Below, piece by piece: positions 19,153 through 27,230 of a stretch of 32,743 nucleotides of DNA. Below the pieces are notes generated by a model, which was not told the origin of the DNA, did not search any database, and worked only from the letters and a program-made list of their open reading frames with translations. Made by a program: the position numbers and the translations under genes. The stretch is from Cytophagales bacterium. GTDB lineage: Bacteria; Bacteroidota; Bacteroidia; Cytophagales; JAHDFW01. The stretch covers positions 1 through 32,743 of the forward strand of contig JAHDFW010000015.1 of the NCBI GenBank assembly GCA_020627945.1. Direction: 5' to 3'. Within the stretch, counting starts at the first letter, position 1. Each line of letters begins with the position of its first letter.

Positions 19153-20235
19153 ATGAATATTAAATTAAATTTATTCGCAGCCGCATTGTTAGTTTCAGTC
19201 TTTACGTTTGGACAAGGAGAAACAGCTTCTGAAAAAAGAGGTCAGGCAGGTGCAACTGAACTTCAGCTTAACCCTTGGGTTAGAAGTGCTGGATGGTTAG
19301 GAGGAAGTATCGCTGGTGTTAGAGGTGCGGAAGCAATGCGCCTTAACGTAGGTGGTATTGCTGAAACTAAAGGAATGGAGTTAGCTTTTGCTAACACTAA
19401 CTGGAATTCAGGATCAGGAATTTCTAGTTTCGCATTGGGTTATACTCAACAAGTAGGAGACAGTAGTGCATTAGGTATTAGTCTAATGTCAATGAACTTT
19501 GGAGACTTTGTTCAGACTAGTGTTGATTTACCAGAAGGAACAGGGGTAACTTTTAAACCTCAGTTTTTTAACCTAGGTATTGCTTACTCTAAGCAATTTT
19601 CTCCACACGTAAATGGAGGGATTTTAGTAAGAATTGTAAATGAGTCTGTGGCGAATGTTTCTGCTTCAGGTATTGCAATTGACGCTGGAGTTCAGTACAA
19701 AGGTGGTAAAAAAGATGCCTTTAAGTTTGGAGTATCTCTTAGAAATGTAGGAAGTAAACTACAGTTTGCAGGAGATGGTCTTACTTATAGAGGTACAATT
19801 TCAGGTGGTTCCGATTATGACCTTTCTTTGAAAGCTCGTTCAGAAGCATTTGAACTACCTGTTATGTTGAATCTGGCAGTAAGTTACGATGTGATTTCAT
19901 CTCCAATTGCTATGTTTACTTTAGGAGGTAATTTTAACTCTAACTCATTTACAAACGATCAACTTCAGTTTGGTGCTCAGTATGCTTTCCAAAACAAGTT
20001 CTTCGCTAGATTAGGTTACAACTACTACAGCGGAATGTTTGGAACTGAAGAGCAAAAAACAGATATCAATAATGGTCTAACAGCTGGTATTGGTGTAAAA
20101 GCGTTGTTGAGTAAAGGATTGCAAGACGACGATGACAAAAAAGCTAAAAACAGCACAATCGGAATTGACTATGCGTTCAGAGGTACCAACAGTTTTTCTG
20201 GTACTCATGGAATAAGCGTGACGTTCCAGTTGTAA
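19153..20235 (+). CDS. PorV/PorQ-like outer-membrane beta-barrel protein
   Basis: 360 residues with a signal peptide (about 1-20, ending TFGQG). The mature start, GQAGATELQLNPWVRSAGWLGGSIAGVRGAEAMRLNVGGIAETKG, matches the pattern of PorV/PorQ (FadL-like) proteins: AGA, a glycine-rich turn, then an EA..N.GG/AG.A motif. The rest is alternating beta strands with many Gly and aromatic residues, ending in GISVTFQL. PorV in the type IX system escorts cargo at the outer membrane; members outside the core machinery often sit beside large secreted proteins, as here. It is 46 bases after copy 1 and is followed by a strong terminator, closing the operon. It could be a pathway-specific shuttle or the general PorV; context favours the former. 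Confidence 0.72.
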   Translation: MNIKLNLFAAALLVSVFTFGQGETASEKRGQAGATELQLNPWVRSAGWLGGSIAGVRGAEAMRLNVGGIAETKGMELAFANTNWNSGSGISSFALGYTQQVGDSSALGISLMSMNFGDFVQTSVDLPEGTGVTFKPQFFNLGIAYSKQFSPHVNGGILVRIVNESVANVSASGIAIDAGVQYKGGKKDAFKFGVSLRNVGSKLQFAGDGLTYRGTISGGSDYDLSLKARSEAFELPVMLNLAVSYDVISSPIAMFTLGGNFNSNSFTNDQLQFGAQYAFQNKFFARLGYNYYSGMFGTEEQKTDINNGLTAGIGVKALLSKGLQDDDDKKAKNSTIGIDYAFRGTNSFSGTHGISVTFQL

Positions 20236-20257
20236 GCTAGTATAAAATTTATAATAT

Positions 20258-20287
20258 AAAAGAACGGGCATTAGTGTCCGTTCTTTT
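20258..20287 (+). terminator. Rho-independent terminator after the PorV-like gene
   Basis: A 10-base-pair perfect stem, AAAAGAACGG (20258-20267) with CCGTTCTTTT (20278-20287), can be extended inward by a G-U and a C-G pair; the loop contains ATTAG. T residues in the 3' arm serve as the tract. It separates the receptor operon from greA. Confidence 0.85.
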
Positions 20288-20331
20288 CTGTTTATATGTA
20301 TTGTAGTAATTAAGATTAAAAGATTAGAGAA

Positions 20332-20805
20332 ATGGGAACACCTGTATATTTGACGAAGGAAGGATATCAGAACTTGAAGGAAGAGCTTGAAGACCTTAAA
20401 ACAAGAGGAAGAAGAGAAATTGCCAAAGCCATAGCTGAGGCCCGTGATAAGGGAGATTTGAGTGAAAATGCTGAATATGACGCTGCGAAAGATGCGCAAG
20501 GTCACATGGAGTTGAAAATTTCTAAACTAGAAACTAAGATTGCTAATGTGAAGATTATTGAAGATTCTGATGAGGAACACACCGAAATAAAACTTCTTTC
20601 TAACGTTGTTATAAAGAACGTAAAGAGCGGGATGGAATTTAAGTACGCTATTGTTCCAGAAGAAGAATCTGATCTACAATCAGGAAGAATTTCTGCAAGT
20701 TCTCCAATAGGTAAAGGCCTTATGGGGAAAAAGGAAGGTGAGTTGGCTGAAATTGAAATTCCAGCAGGAAAAATTGAGTTTGAAGTTATTTCTATTTCAA
20801 AGTAG
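20332..20805 (+). CDS. greA: Transcription elongation factor GreA
   Basis: Rescues backtracked RNA polymerase by stimulating transcript cleavage through the secondary channel. The 157 residues have the N-terminal coiled coil (about 8-75) with the tip acidic residues Asp42 and Glu45 in GDLSENAEYDAAKD, and the C-terminal FKBP-like domain ending in PAGKIEFEVISI. Length is normal. It is 10 bases before the HIT gene and likely cotranscribed with it. Confidence 0.96.
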   Translation: MGTPVYLTKEGYQNLKEELEDLKTRGRREIAKAIAEARDKGDLSENAEYDAAKDAQGHMELKISKLETKIANVKIIEDSDEEHTEIKLLSNVVIKNVKSGMEFKYAIVPEEESDLQSGRISASSPIGKGLMGKKEGELAEIEIPAGKIEFEVISISK

Positions 20806-20815
20806 TTATTAAGTT

Positions 20816-21214
20816 ATGGCGTCAATTTTCACAAAGATTATAAACGGGGAAATTCCTTGTCACAAAATTGCTGAATCTGATACGTGTTTAGCATTTTTAG
20901 ATATTAATCCGTTAACAACAGGGCATACATTAGTAATTCCCAAGAAGGAAGTAGATTATATTTTTGATTTAGATGATGAGACATACGTTGAGTTAAATCT
21001 ATTTGCTAAGAAAGTTGGATTGGCAGTGGAAAAAGCAATACCGTGTCTAAGAATTGGAACGACCGTTATTGGAGTTGAAGTACCGCATGCACATATCCAT
21101 TTAATTCCTTTGAATACCATGGATGATATCAACTTTTCTAAACCAAAGATGCAGCCTTCTCAAGAAACACTGAGTATGGTTGCAGAGAAAATTCGTAAAG
21201 AAGTAAATTTCTAA
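20816..21214 (+). CDS. HIT family nucleotide-binding protein
   Basis: Small 132-residue histidine-triad protein, likely a purine nucleoside phosphoramidase or related hydrolase of the Hint branch. The triad His91-Ala-His93-Ile-His95-Leu-Ile is complete, and the upstream FTKIINGEIPCHKIAES and LTTGHTLVIPKKEVDYIFDL are typical. Cys5-type zinc motifs of some relatives are not seen. It sits directly after greA, an arrangement common in Bacteroidota, and before a terminator. Confidence 0.93.
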   Translation: MASIFTKIINGEIPCHKIAESDTCLAFLDINPLTTGHTLVIPKKEVDYIFDLDDETYVELNLFAKKVGLAVEKAIPCLRIGTTVIGVEVPHAHIHLIPLNTMDDINFSKPKMQPSQETLSMVAEKIRKEVNF

Positions 21215-21240
21215 GAAGCACTTTCTACAAGATTTTTAAG

Positions 21241-21268
21241 ACCCCTAAGCCTCTGGTTTAGGGGTTTT
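21241..21268 (+). terminator. Rho-independent terminator after greA-HIT
   Basis: Stem CCCCTAA (21242-21248) pairs with TTAGGGG (21258-21264) around a nine-base loop, with one further A-T pair outside and a TTTT tract immediately after. It is 26 bases past the HIT stop codon. Confidence 0.88.
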
Positions 21269-21323
21269 GTGTTTATTCCAGATTTATTTTCGTCCTTCCC
21301 GTACTAACGTTATTTTAACAAAG

Positions 21324-21353
21324 GGCAACCCTTTTCTTTTTTAGTATGTCTTA
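21324..21353 (+). promoter_or_regulatory. Putative ECF sigma-type promoter before copy 2
   Basis: GGCAACC (21324-21330), a 17-base spacer and GTCTTA (21348-21353) match in both boxes and spacing the element before the receptor gene at 10784-10813. The leader to the ATG at 21419 is about 60 bases. The rest of the 204-base gap (21215-21418) holds only the greA-HIT terminator. Confidence 0.5.
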
Positions 21354-21418
21354 ATTATGTAGCAGCTATTTATTATTCAATATTAATTTAAAAATGAGCG
21401 AATTACATAACTAAGAAA

Positions 21419-24400
21419 ATGCACAAATCAAATGGATTAAGAACGGTTAATTTATTGATATTTATTCTGATTGTTCAGATAGGGTTTGGAAGAGAAAACG
21501 TAAATGATCCAACCCGAGGTAATTCAAACTCCACTGAAATTACCAACAACAACGCTACTAACAACAAAACACCCACCAATTGTTTATTAGGTTCAAGTAG
21601 AGCTGAGCTTGACATTAATAACGTAAGAGCGTTATTATTGAATGGAGGAGATATGTGGTGGGATCAAGGCGGTACAGGTAACGCACGTTACGAGGTGCCT
21701 AAAGTCGATGATCCAAATCAAGTTAAGAAGCATTCACTTTTTGCTGGAGCTATATGGATAGGAGGTGTAGATCCTCAAGGAAATGTGTTGGTAACTGCTG
21801 AAACCTATCGAGGTGGGAGCCAGGCATATTTTCCAGGACCAATTGTGGATGAGACGGCACTTGACATTTCAGCCGAAGAATGTTTGGAATGGGACAGACA
21901 TTTTACAGTTTATAAGGAAACGATAGATAAATTCATTATCGATATAGAAGCAGGAAGTATTGAATCTGAGCAGGATATTCCTGAGGAAATTAGAATGTGG
22001 CCAGGAAAAGGTAATAGATACTTAATTCAGGAAGGGATTTCCACCATGAATAAAGTGTTAGCACCATTTGTGGATAATGGTGATGGTGTATATGAACCTT
22101 TAGATGGAGATTACCCAGACATTTTGGGAGATCAAGCTATATGGTGGATCATGAATGATGTAGGAGGAGATAAAAACTTAGGAGATGGTACCGTTTCGGA
22201 TGCTATTGGCCTTGAAATTTCCACTATGGCATTTGCTTTTGCTACTGACAATTCTATAAACGACGCTACATTTTATAAGAATGTGATTAAGAATAAAGGA
22301 AGTAATATTCTTAAAGATACTTACATCGGGCAATGGGTAGATGCAGATCTAGGTAATTTTGATGATGACTATGTTGGTTGTGATGTAGGTAGAGGATTGG
22401 GAATATGTTACAATGGGAAGCCTGTGGACGAAGGATTTCGAGGCTACGGTGCCAACCCTCCAGCAATTGGGATAGACTTCTTTAAAGGCCCATTAGCCGA
22501 TGCGAATGACGGAATTGACAATGATCATGATTGTATAGTAGATGAGGAAGGCGAAACTATTGTAATGTCTAAATTTATGTATTACAACAATAGTTCATCC
22601 CTTACTAATGGTAACCCAAATAGGAAACAAGATTTTTATAATTACTTAAGAAATATCTGGAGAGATGGAAAGACCATTACTTACGATGGGAAGAATGGTT
22701 TTGATCAGAGTGCTCCAGCAGCAAATTATATGTTTCCATTTGATACTGACCTTGATATTGGTTGGGGATTTGATGGTAACTGTGCTAACCCTGTAACAGG
22801 AGGTGATAATGTTTATTGGGATGAAAATTCTGCAGGTAATGATCCAGCCGATCGACGTTTCTTACAAAGTGCTGGTCCGTTTACTTTAGAGCCTGGCGCT
22901 GTTAATGAGGTTACCATTGGAGTTGTATGGTATAGATCAGGAAGTGGAGGAGCTACAGGTTCGTTAAATGGACTTAAACAAGCGGATGATCTTGCACAAG
23001 CTTTATTCGATCGCGATTTTGAAATTTTAAATGGTCCTAATGCGCCTGATGTAGAGGTTGTGGAACTAGATCAAGAAGTTGTTTTAACACTTATACCAGA
23101 TGAGTTTACAATAGGTACAGAAGAATATAATACCGAAACGTACGAAGAAATAGATAGAAAGTTAACTTCTCTAAATGCAGAAGATCCGTTCTACAGGTTT
23201 CAGGGTTATTTGGTGTATCAATTAGCTGACCCTACGGTTTCTGTATCGGAACTTGAAAACCCTGATCGTGCAAGATTGATTTCTCAATGTGACGAAGCGG
23301 ATGGGATTTCGAAGTTGATTAATTCAAGTCTTGATCCAGAATTGGAATCATTTATACCTGAGTTGATGATCAAAGGAGATGATGCTGGAATTATTCACAC
23401 ACTGCATATTACTCAGGATGCTTTTTCTTCGGAAGATTTGGTGAATTTTGACAAGTATTACTACATGGTAGTAGCATATGCACATAATACTGACCCTATC
23501 AATGATGTTTTTAACTCAGATGGACAACAGTATCTACAAGGGCGTAAAAATATAAAAACGTACACAGCAATGCCGCACAAAGTAGAATCAAGAAATGGAG
23601 GTATGATTCTTAATTCATCCTATGGATCTGGATTGGATATTACAAAACTTCAGGGAGTAGGTAATGGAGGAACAGACCTTAGGTTAACTACCAATTCAGA
23701 AAAAGAAATTTTGCAGAACTCTTTTATGGAACACCCAGAATATAGTGGAGAAGGAGCTCCAATTCGAGTAAAGGTGTACGATCCTATTAAGGTGAAATCA
23801 GGTCAGTTTAAATTGAAAATGTATTCTAGATTGGTTTATCATGCAGATGATATTAGTGCTCAATTTAATGCTGGGGATACAATCTTTGCCGAAGAGTCTA
23901 GTGTAGAACTTCCTAATTTTGATCCAAATGGAGATGAAACATATACCTCACTTTCTGGAGATTTACCACAAAAAGCGGGTAAGGCTGTAATTCGTGAAAT
24001 TTATGAAACGGAATCTATTACATATGAGGTGGTTGAATTTGATCCTTCCGTGATCGGTAATGAAGTTAGATACGAAAAGACCGATACGTTTTATATTGCT
24101 AAGGTTGAATTACTGAATGGCTTTGAAGGCGGAACATTTATGTTTGACTATAAAGCAATTCAACCTTCAAATACCATAGATGAAGCAGGTAATCAGACCG
24201 CCGTATTTGTTAGATATGATCAAATACCTTACGAGTTCTTTAAAAAAGATGACCCTTTAAAACGCGGCATTTCGTTTGAATTTAACATTAATGATTTTTG
24301 GGAATTGGAAGATTTAACCGACTCTGATAACATAAAAGTAATTCAAGGTGCTAAGCGAGTTTCAGAATTTAATGAACAAATTCTACCAGAATATGGAATA

Positions 24401-25630
24401 GCGATAGAAATGGAATCAGTGAGAGACCCTTTATACCGTGTGTTGGATAATACCAATAATGGATTCATATCTGCGGAAATTGTTTATGGAGAGAATGGAA
24501 CAGGTTCTGAATGGTTGGATAAACCTGTGGTAGATTTGGATGGAGTGCCAAGGTGGTTAGAATATCCTGCTGACATAGGAAGTGCGGACTTACATAACGA
24601 TGTTGACCCTACTGGTGTATACAGAAATGTATTAGAAGGGGCATGGGCACCTTATGCTTTAGTAAGACCGTTAACGGCAACTTATGGTGCAGGTTACTTG
24701 ACTGGAGCTTCTGAGAACAAGATCTATGATCTAAACAATATAGATGTAGTAATTTCCTCGAATCCAGATGAGTGGTCGGATTGTATGGTGTTACAGTATG
24801 AACAACAAGGACAAAGCTTCCACTACTCACTTTTAAAAAGTCAAACAGGTAATGGAATGGGTAAATTCCCAGGATATGCCATTGATTTGGATCGTGGAGT
24901 AAGATTGAACATGTTTTTCAGTGAATCCAAATTGGATTTGATAAATGGTGATAACCTTGAATGGAATCCAACCAAAGAAGAAAATGGAAATAGAAGTTAT
25001 GTGTATATAACTAACACCGTTTATGACGGAGGAGAAGCATATTCTCAAAAATATGATGAGCTATTCGCTGCGGAATATTTCCCCAATCAACTAAAAGATA
25101 GCATGATAGCTCACCTGTTTAAAGACATCACTTGGGTAGGAAATATGAAGGTGAAACAGAATTCTGGTTTTATGGCAGAGTCCAATACTCGTATTCGATT
25201 AAGAGTAAATAAAGAGTATCGAGGGCAAGAATATGGTAAAACTCCTGAATACATGTTTAGCACGGATGGAGTTCTTGCTGAGGTAGGCAATAAAACAGTA
25301 GCTGAAAACGTACTTTCTCAAATTAGAATGGTGCCAAATCCTTATTATGCTTACTCTCAGTATGAAACAGATCAGCTGAGCAATGTGGTTAAGATCACTA
25401 ACTTACCTCAGAATTGTAGCATTAAGATTTACAATGCCGCGGGAACTTTGGTACGAGCATTCAAAAAGACCAGTGATGCTCCATTTATTGATTGGAATTT
25501 AAGAAATCAAAATGGAATTCCAATTGCTGGCGGTGTCTACTTTGCACATGTTGAAGCACCAGATCTAGGAGCTGAAATTGTAGTAAAATGGTTTGGAGTA
25601 GTACGTCCGTTTGATTTGGACACTTTCTAG
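21419..25630 (+). CDS. Large exported protein with type IX secretion/FlgD-like C-terminal domain (copy 2)
   Basis: Paralogue of the protein at 14895-19106, with exactly the same length (1403 residues) and similar from end to end. It has a signal peptide (about 1-24, ending QIGFG), an Asn/Thr-rich linker, the same LDINNVRALLLNGGDMWWD start of the body, and Asp-rich loops (DNGDGVYEPLDGDYPDILGD near 218; DGIDNDHDC near 367). The C-terminal sorting-like domain is the same, with the terminal RPFDLDTF identical. Differences cluster at about 170-215, 540-570, 740-780 and 1000-1060. Codon use is less biased than in copy 1 (more GGA, GGG, ATA, CGA, AAT), suggesting lower or conditional expression. It has its own ECF-like promoter and terminator and no receptor or PorV gene beside it, so it may depend on those of the first operon. 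Function unknown. Confidence 0.8.
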   Translation: MHKSNGLRTVNLLIFILIVQIGFGRENVNDPTRGNSNSTEITNNNATNNKTPTNCLLGSSRAELDINNVRALLLNGGDMWWDQGGTGNARYEVPKVDDPNQVKKHSLFAGAIWIGGVDPQGNVLVTAETYRGGSQAYFPGPIVDETALDISAEECLEWDRHFTVYKETIDKFIIDIEAGSIESEQDIPEEIRMWPGKGNRYLIQEGISTMNKVLAPFVDNGDGVYEPLDGDYPDILGDQAIWWIMNDVGGDKNLGDGTVSDAIGLEISTMAFAFATDNSINDATFYKNVIKNKGSNILKDTYIGQWVDADLGNFDDDYVGCDVGRGLGICYNGKPVDEGFRGYGANPPAIGIDFFKGPLADANDGIDNDHDCIVDEEGETIVMSKFMYYNNSSSLTNGNPNRKQDFYNYLRNIWRDGKTITYDGKNGFDQSAPAANYMFPFDTDLDIGWGFDGNCANPVTGGDNVYWDENSAGNDPADRRFLQSAGPFTLEPGAVNEVTIGVVWYRSGSGGATGSLNGLKQADDLAQALFDRDFEILNGPNAPDVEVVELDQEVVLTLIPDEFTIGTEEYNTETYEEIDRKLTSLNAEDPFYRFQGYLVYQLADPTVSVSELENPDRARLISQCDEADGISKLINSSLDPELESFIPELMIKGDDAGIIHTLHITQDAFSSEDLVNFDKYYYMVVAYAHNTDPINDVFNSDGQQYLQGRKNIKTYTAMPHKVESRNGGMILNSSYGSGLDITKLQGVGNGGTDLRLTTNSEKEILQNSFMEHPEYSGEGAPIRVKVYDPIKVKSGQFKLKMYSRLVYHADDISAQFNAGDTIFAEESSVELPNFDPNGDETYTSLSGDLPQKAGKAVIREIYETESITYEVVEFDPSVIGNEVRYEKTDTFYIAKVELLNGFEGGTFMFDYKAIQPSNTIDEAGNQTAVFVRYDQIPYEFFKKDDPLKRGISFEFNINDFWELEDLTDSDNIKVIQGAKRVSEFNEQILPEYGIAIEMESVRDPLYRVLDNTNNGFISAEIVYGENGTGSEWLDKPVVDLDGVPRWLEYPADIGSADLHNDVDPTGVYRNVLEGAWAPYALVRPLTATYGAGYLTGASENKIYDLNNIDVVISSNPDEWSDCMVLQYEQQGQSFHYSLLKSQTGNGMGKFPGYAIDLDRGVRLNMFFSESKLDLINGDNLEWNPTKEENGNRSYVYITNTVYDGGEAYSQKYDELFAAEYFPNQLKDSMIAHLFKDITWVGNMKVKQNSGFMAESNTRIRLRVNKEYRGQEYGKTPEYMFSTDGVLAEVGNKTVAENVLSQIRMVPNPYYAYSQYETDQLSNVVKITNLPQNCSIKIYNAAGTLVRAFKKTSDAPFIDWNLRNQNGIPIAGGVYFAHVEAPDLGAEIVVKWFGVVRPFDLDTF

Positions 25631-25652
25631 AGAATAATTAATAGACTATTGG

Positions 25653-25691
25653 AAACTTCAATCTCTCAACTGGGAGGTTGAAGTTTTTTAT
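25653..25691 (+). terminator. Rho-independent terminator after copy 2
   Basis: AAACTTCAA (25653-25661) pairs with TTGAAGTTT (25678-25686). The stem continues inward through TCTCTC and GGGAGG with G-U pairs to an AACT loop, and a T tract follows (25684-25689). It sits between the convergent ends of copy 2 and ruvC and may also slow transcription from the ruvC side, though the minus-strand T tract is poor. Confidence 0.85.
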
Positions 25692-26299
25692 TTGACCCGA
25701 CCCTTGTTATTTTTCACGTAGCTTTCCCAGCCAGAATAACTTTTACCACCAGCAGACATGTTGTTCTTTTGAAAGAAGTGACAATATGCAGCACCTAGGG
25801 CATCGGTAGCATCCAGCTGCTTAACATTAATTTTAACATTGGTAAAGGTTTCTATCATTTGCGCTACGCGTTCTTTAGTCGCGTTTCCATTTCCTGTTAC
25901 AGCACTTTTAATCTTTTTAGGAGCATATTCGTATACAGGAAGCCCATTTTTAATAATTGCTGCGATAGCTACACCTTGCGCACGTCCTAATTTTAGCATC
26001 GATTGCACGTTTTTACCAAAGAAAGGAGCTTCAATGGCTACTTCGTCAGGGGCGTAATCTAGGATTAACTGATCAACAGATTCATAAATCTTTTGAAGCT
26101 TCTCATAGTGGCTTAAATCACGTTTAAAGGTTAAAACTCCATACTGAACGAGTTTAGTTTTTTTCTCGATAGTCTCTATTAACCCAAAACCCATTACATT
26201 TGTACCCGGGTCAAGACCTAGTATTATATTAGAATTCTTACTGCTCAATCTTTTCTTGAAAAACACAAAGTTAATATTTGAATGGTTATTGAAGGGCAC
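25688..26299 (-). CDS. ruvC: Holliday junction resolvase RuvC
   Basis: Endonuclease that cuts Holliday junctions moved by RuvAB. Catalytic acidic residues are all visible: Asp30 (ILGLDPGTN), Glu90 (AIEAPFFGKN), and Asp163 with Asp166 (QLDATDALGAAYCH). The spacing matches E. coli Asp7, Glu66, Asp138 and Asp141. With the GTG at 26299 the protein has about 20 residues before the usual RuvC start. A TTG at 26248 giving MSSKNSNIILGLDPGT fits the family better and avoids overlap with the divergent gene at 26256. The 203-residue length is thus probably about 17 too long. Confidence 0.92.
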   Translation of the reverse strand: MPFNNHSNINFVFFKKRLSSKNSNIILGLDPGTNVMGFGLIETIEKKTKLVQYGVLTFKRDLSHYEKLQKIYESVDQLILDYAPDEVAIEAPFFGKNVQSMLKLGRAQGVAIAAIIKNGLPVYEYAPKKIKSAVTGNGNATKERVAQMIETFTNVKINVKQLDATDALGAAYCHFFQKNNMSAGGKSYSGWESYVKNNKGRVK

Positions 26300-27230
26300 T
26301 TTGCTGTCTATTCTTATTGCACTACTTTATTATACCATACAAGATAGAGGTATAACTTGGAGTGGAATAAGTGGATATTTGTCTCAAATCAACTTATTTG
26401 GAGTGTTTTTCGTACTTCTGTTGGTTCCAGTAAATTGGGGATTAGAAGCATTGCGTTGGAAGTTAAGCGTGTCTGGATTTACCGAAATGAAATTTGCTCA
26501 GGCCTTTAAAATAGTATTAATGGCTCTTACGGCTGGAATTGTCACTCCAATTAGTTTAGGAGATCTTGCGGTTAGGTTTTTGAATATAGAAAAGGATCAA
26601 CGCAAGCATTTCTTTGGTGCATTATATGTTACGAGGACTTCTTTATTTATTGTTACCATAATATTTGGTGCTGTTGGATTGCTTTATTTTCTAATGGTTT
26701 TTGATCAATTATTGCCGGGAATACATTTTAACGAAGTAAAATTTCGTTATTTTCTTCTTATTATCTTTTTGGTTGGTTTAAGTGCATTAGTACTCTATTT
26801 TAGATCGGAATACTTAGCCAAAATATTAAAATGGGTTGGGTTAAATCGTTTTTCAGATGCTTTTGAGCATCATAATCGTCAGGAACTTGGGAGAATTTTG
26901 ATTACTGCAGCGTTCAGGTATATGGTGTTTTCAATTCAGTATTTAATTCTGTTTTTGAGCTTTGGAGTGGAACTAGATTGGTTCACAATATTGATGGGAA
27001 TCTCACTTGTATATTTGGCAAAGTCTGCTCTTCCGTTTTTTAGTTTTTTTGGAGGAATAGGGTGGCGAGAAGCTGTAGCTGTTGTGATTTTTAGTTGGTG
27101 TTATGTTCCAGCTGATCAAGTTGTTGCGATCTCATTGTTGCTTTGGATCATAAACGTATTGTTGCCAACCATGATAGGGGGTGGATTGATTATTAATTCA
27201 GGAGTTTCATTAAAAGGAGTTAAGGAGTAA
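26256..27230 (+). CDS. Lysylphosphatidylglycerol synthase TM-region-like membrane protein (YbhN family)
   Basis: 324-residue inner-membrane protein with about eight hydrophobic helices and no soluble catalytic domain, resembling the flippase part of MprF (LPG_synthase_TM). Family-like features are RDRGI-type sequence after TM1, the PVNWGLEALRWKLSV stretch (about 57-71), TAGIVTPISLGDLAVRFL (about 92-109), and FFGGIGWREAVAVVIF near the end. The start is a TTG at 26256, chosen because it gives a short basic leader before TM1; no in-frame ATG lies nearby. It heads an operon and abuts the glycosyltransferase gene without a gap. The substrate is unknown; a lipid or lipid-linked glycan transport role is an inference. 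Confidence 0.78.
   Translation: MKNTKLIFEWLLKGTLLSILIALLYYTIQDRGITWSGISGYLSQINLFGVFFVLLLVPVNWGLEALRWKLSVSGFTEMKFAQAFKIVLMALTAGIVTPISLGDLAVRFLNIEKDQRKHFFGALYVTRTSLFIVTIIFGAVGLLYFLMVFDQLLPGIHFNEVKFRYFLLIIFLVGLSALVLYFRSEYLAKILKWVGLNRFSDAFEHHNRQELGRILITAAFRYMVFSIQYLILFLSFGVELDWFTILMGISLVYLAKSALPFFSFFGGIGWREAVAVVIFSWCYVPADQVVAISLLLWIINVLLPTMIGGGLIINSGVSLKGVKE
27212..27227 (+). promoter_or_regulatory. Tandem ribosome-binding sites before the glycosyltransferase GTG
   Basis: Two AAGGAG-type sites (27213-27219 and 27222-27227) lie inside the end of the upstream gene, 11 and 3 bases before the GTG at 27231. Strong sites of this kind are rare in the rest of the window and support GTG as the start directly after the upstream TAA. 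Confidence 0.5.

Noticed and set aside
10857-20235. SusC/SusD polysaccharide-utilisation locus
   Set aside because: The receptor resembles SusC in size, but there is no SusD-like lipoprotein (no lipobox), glycoside hydrolase or hybrid regulator; the partner proteins are of other families.
20077-20505. 142-codon open frame on the minus strand across the end of the PorV-like gene and start of greA
   Set aside because: It runs through a strong plus-strand terminator and two well-supported genes; composition is that of an antisense shadow.
21320-21334. Hairpin AAAGGG-CAA-CCCTTT followed by T residues, looking like a second terminator before copy 2
   Set aside because: It has a three-base loop and short stem, lies after an already good terminator, and coincides with the GGCAACC box shared with the receptor promoter.
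14895-25630. Transposon or phage origin of the duplicated 1403-residue genes
   Set aside because: No transposase, integrase, terminal repeats or target duplications were seen around either copy, and silent sites are highly diverged, so a recent mobile duplication is unlikely.
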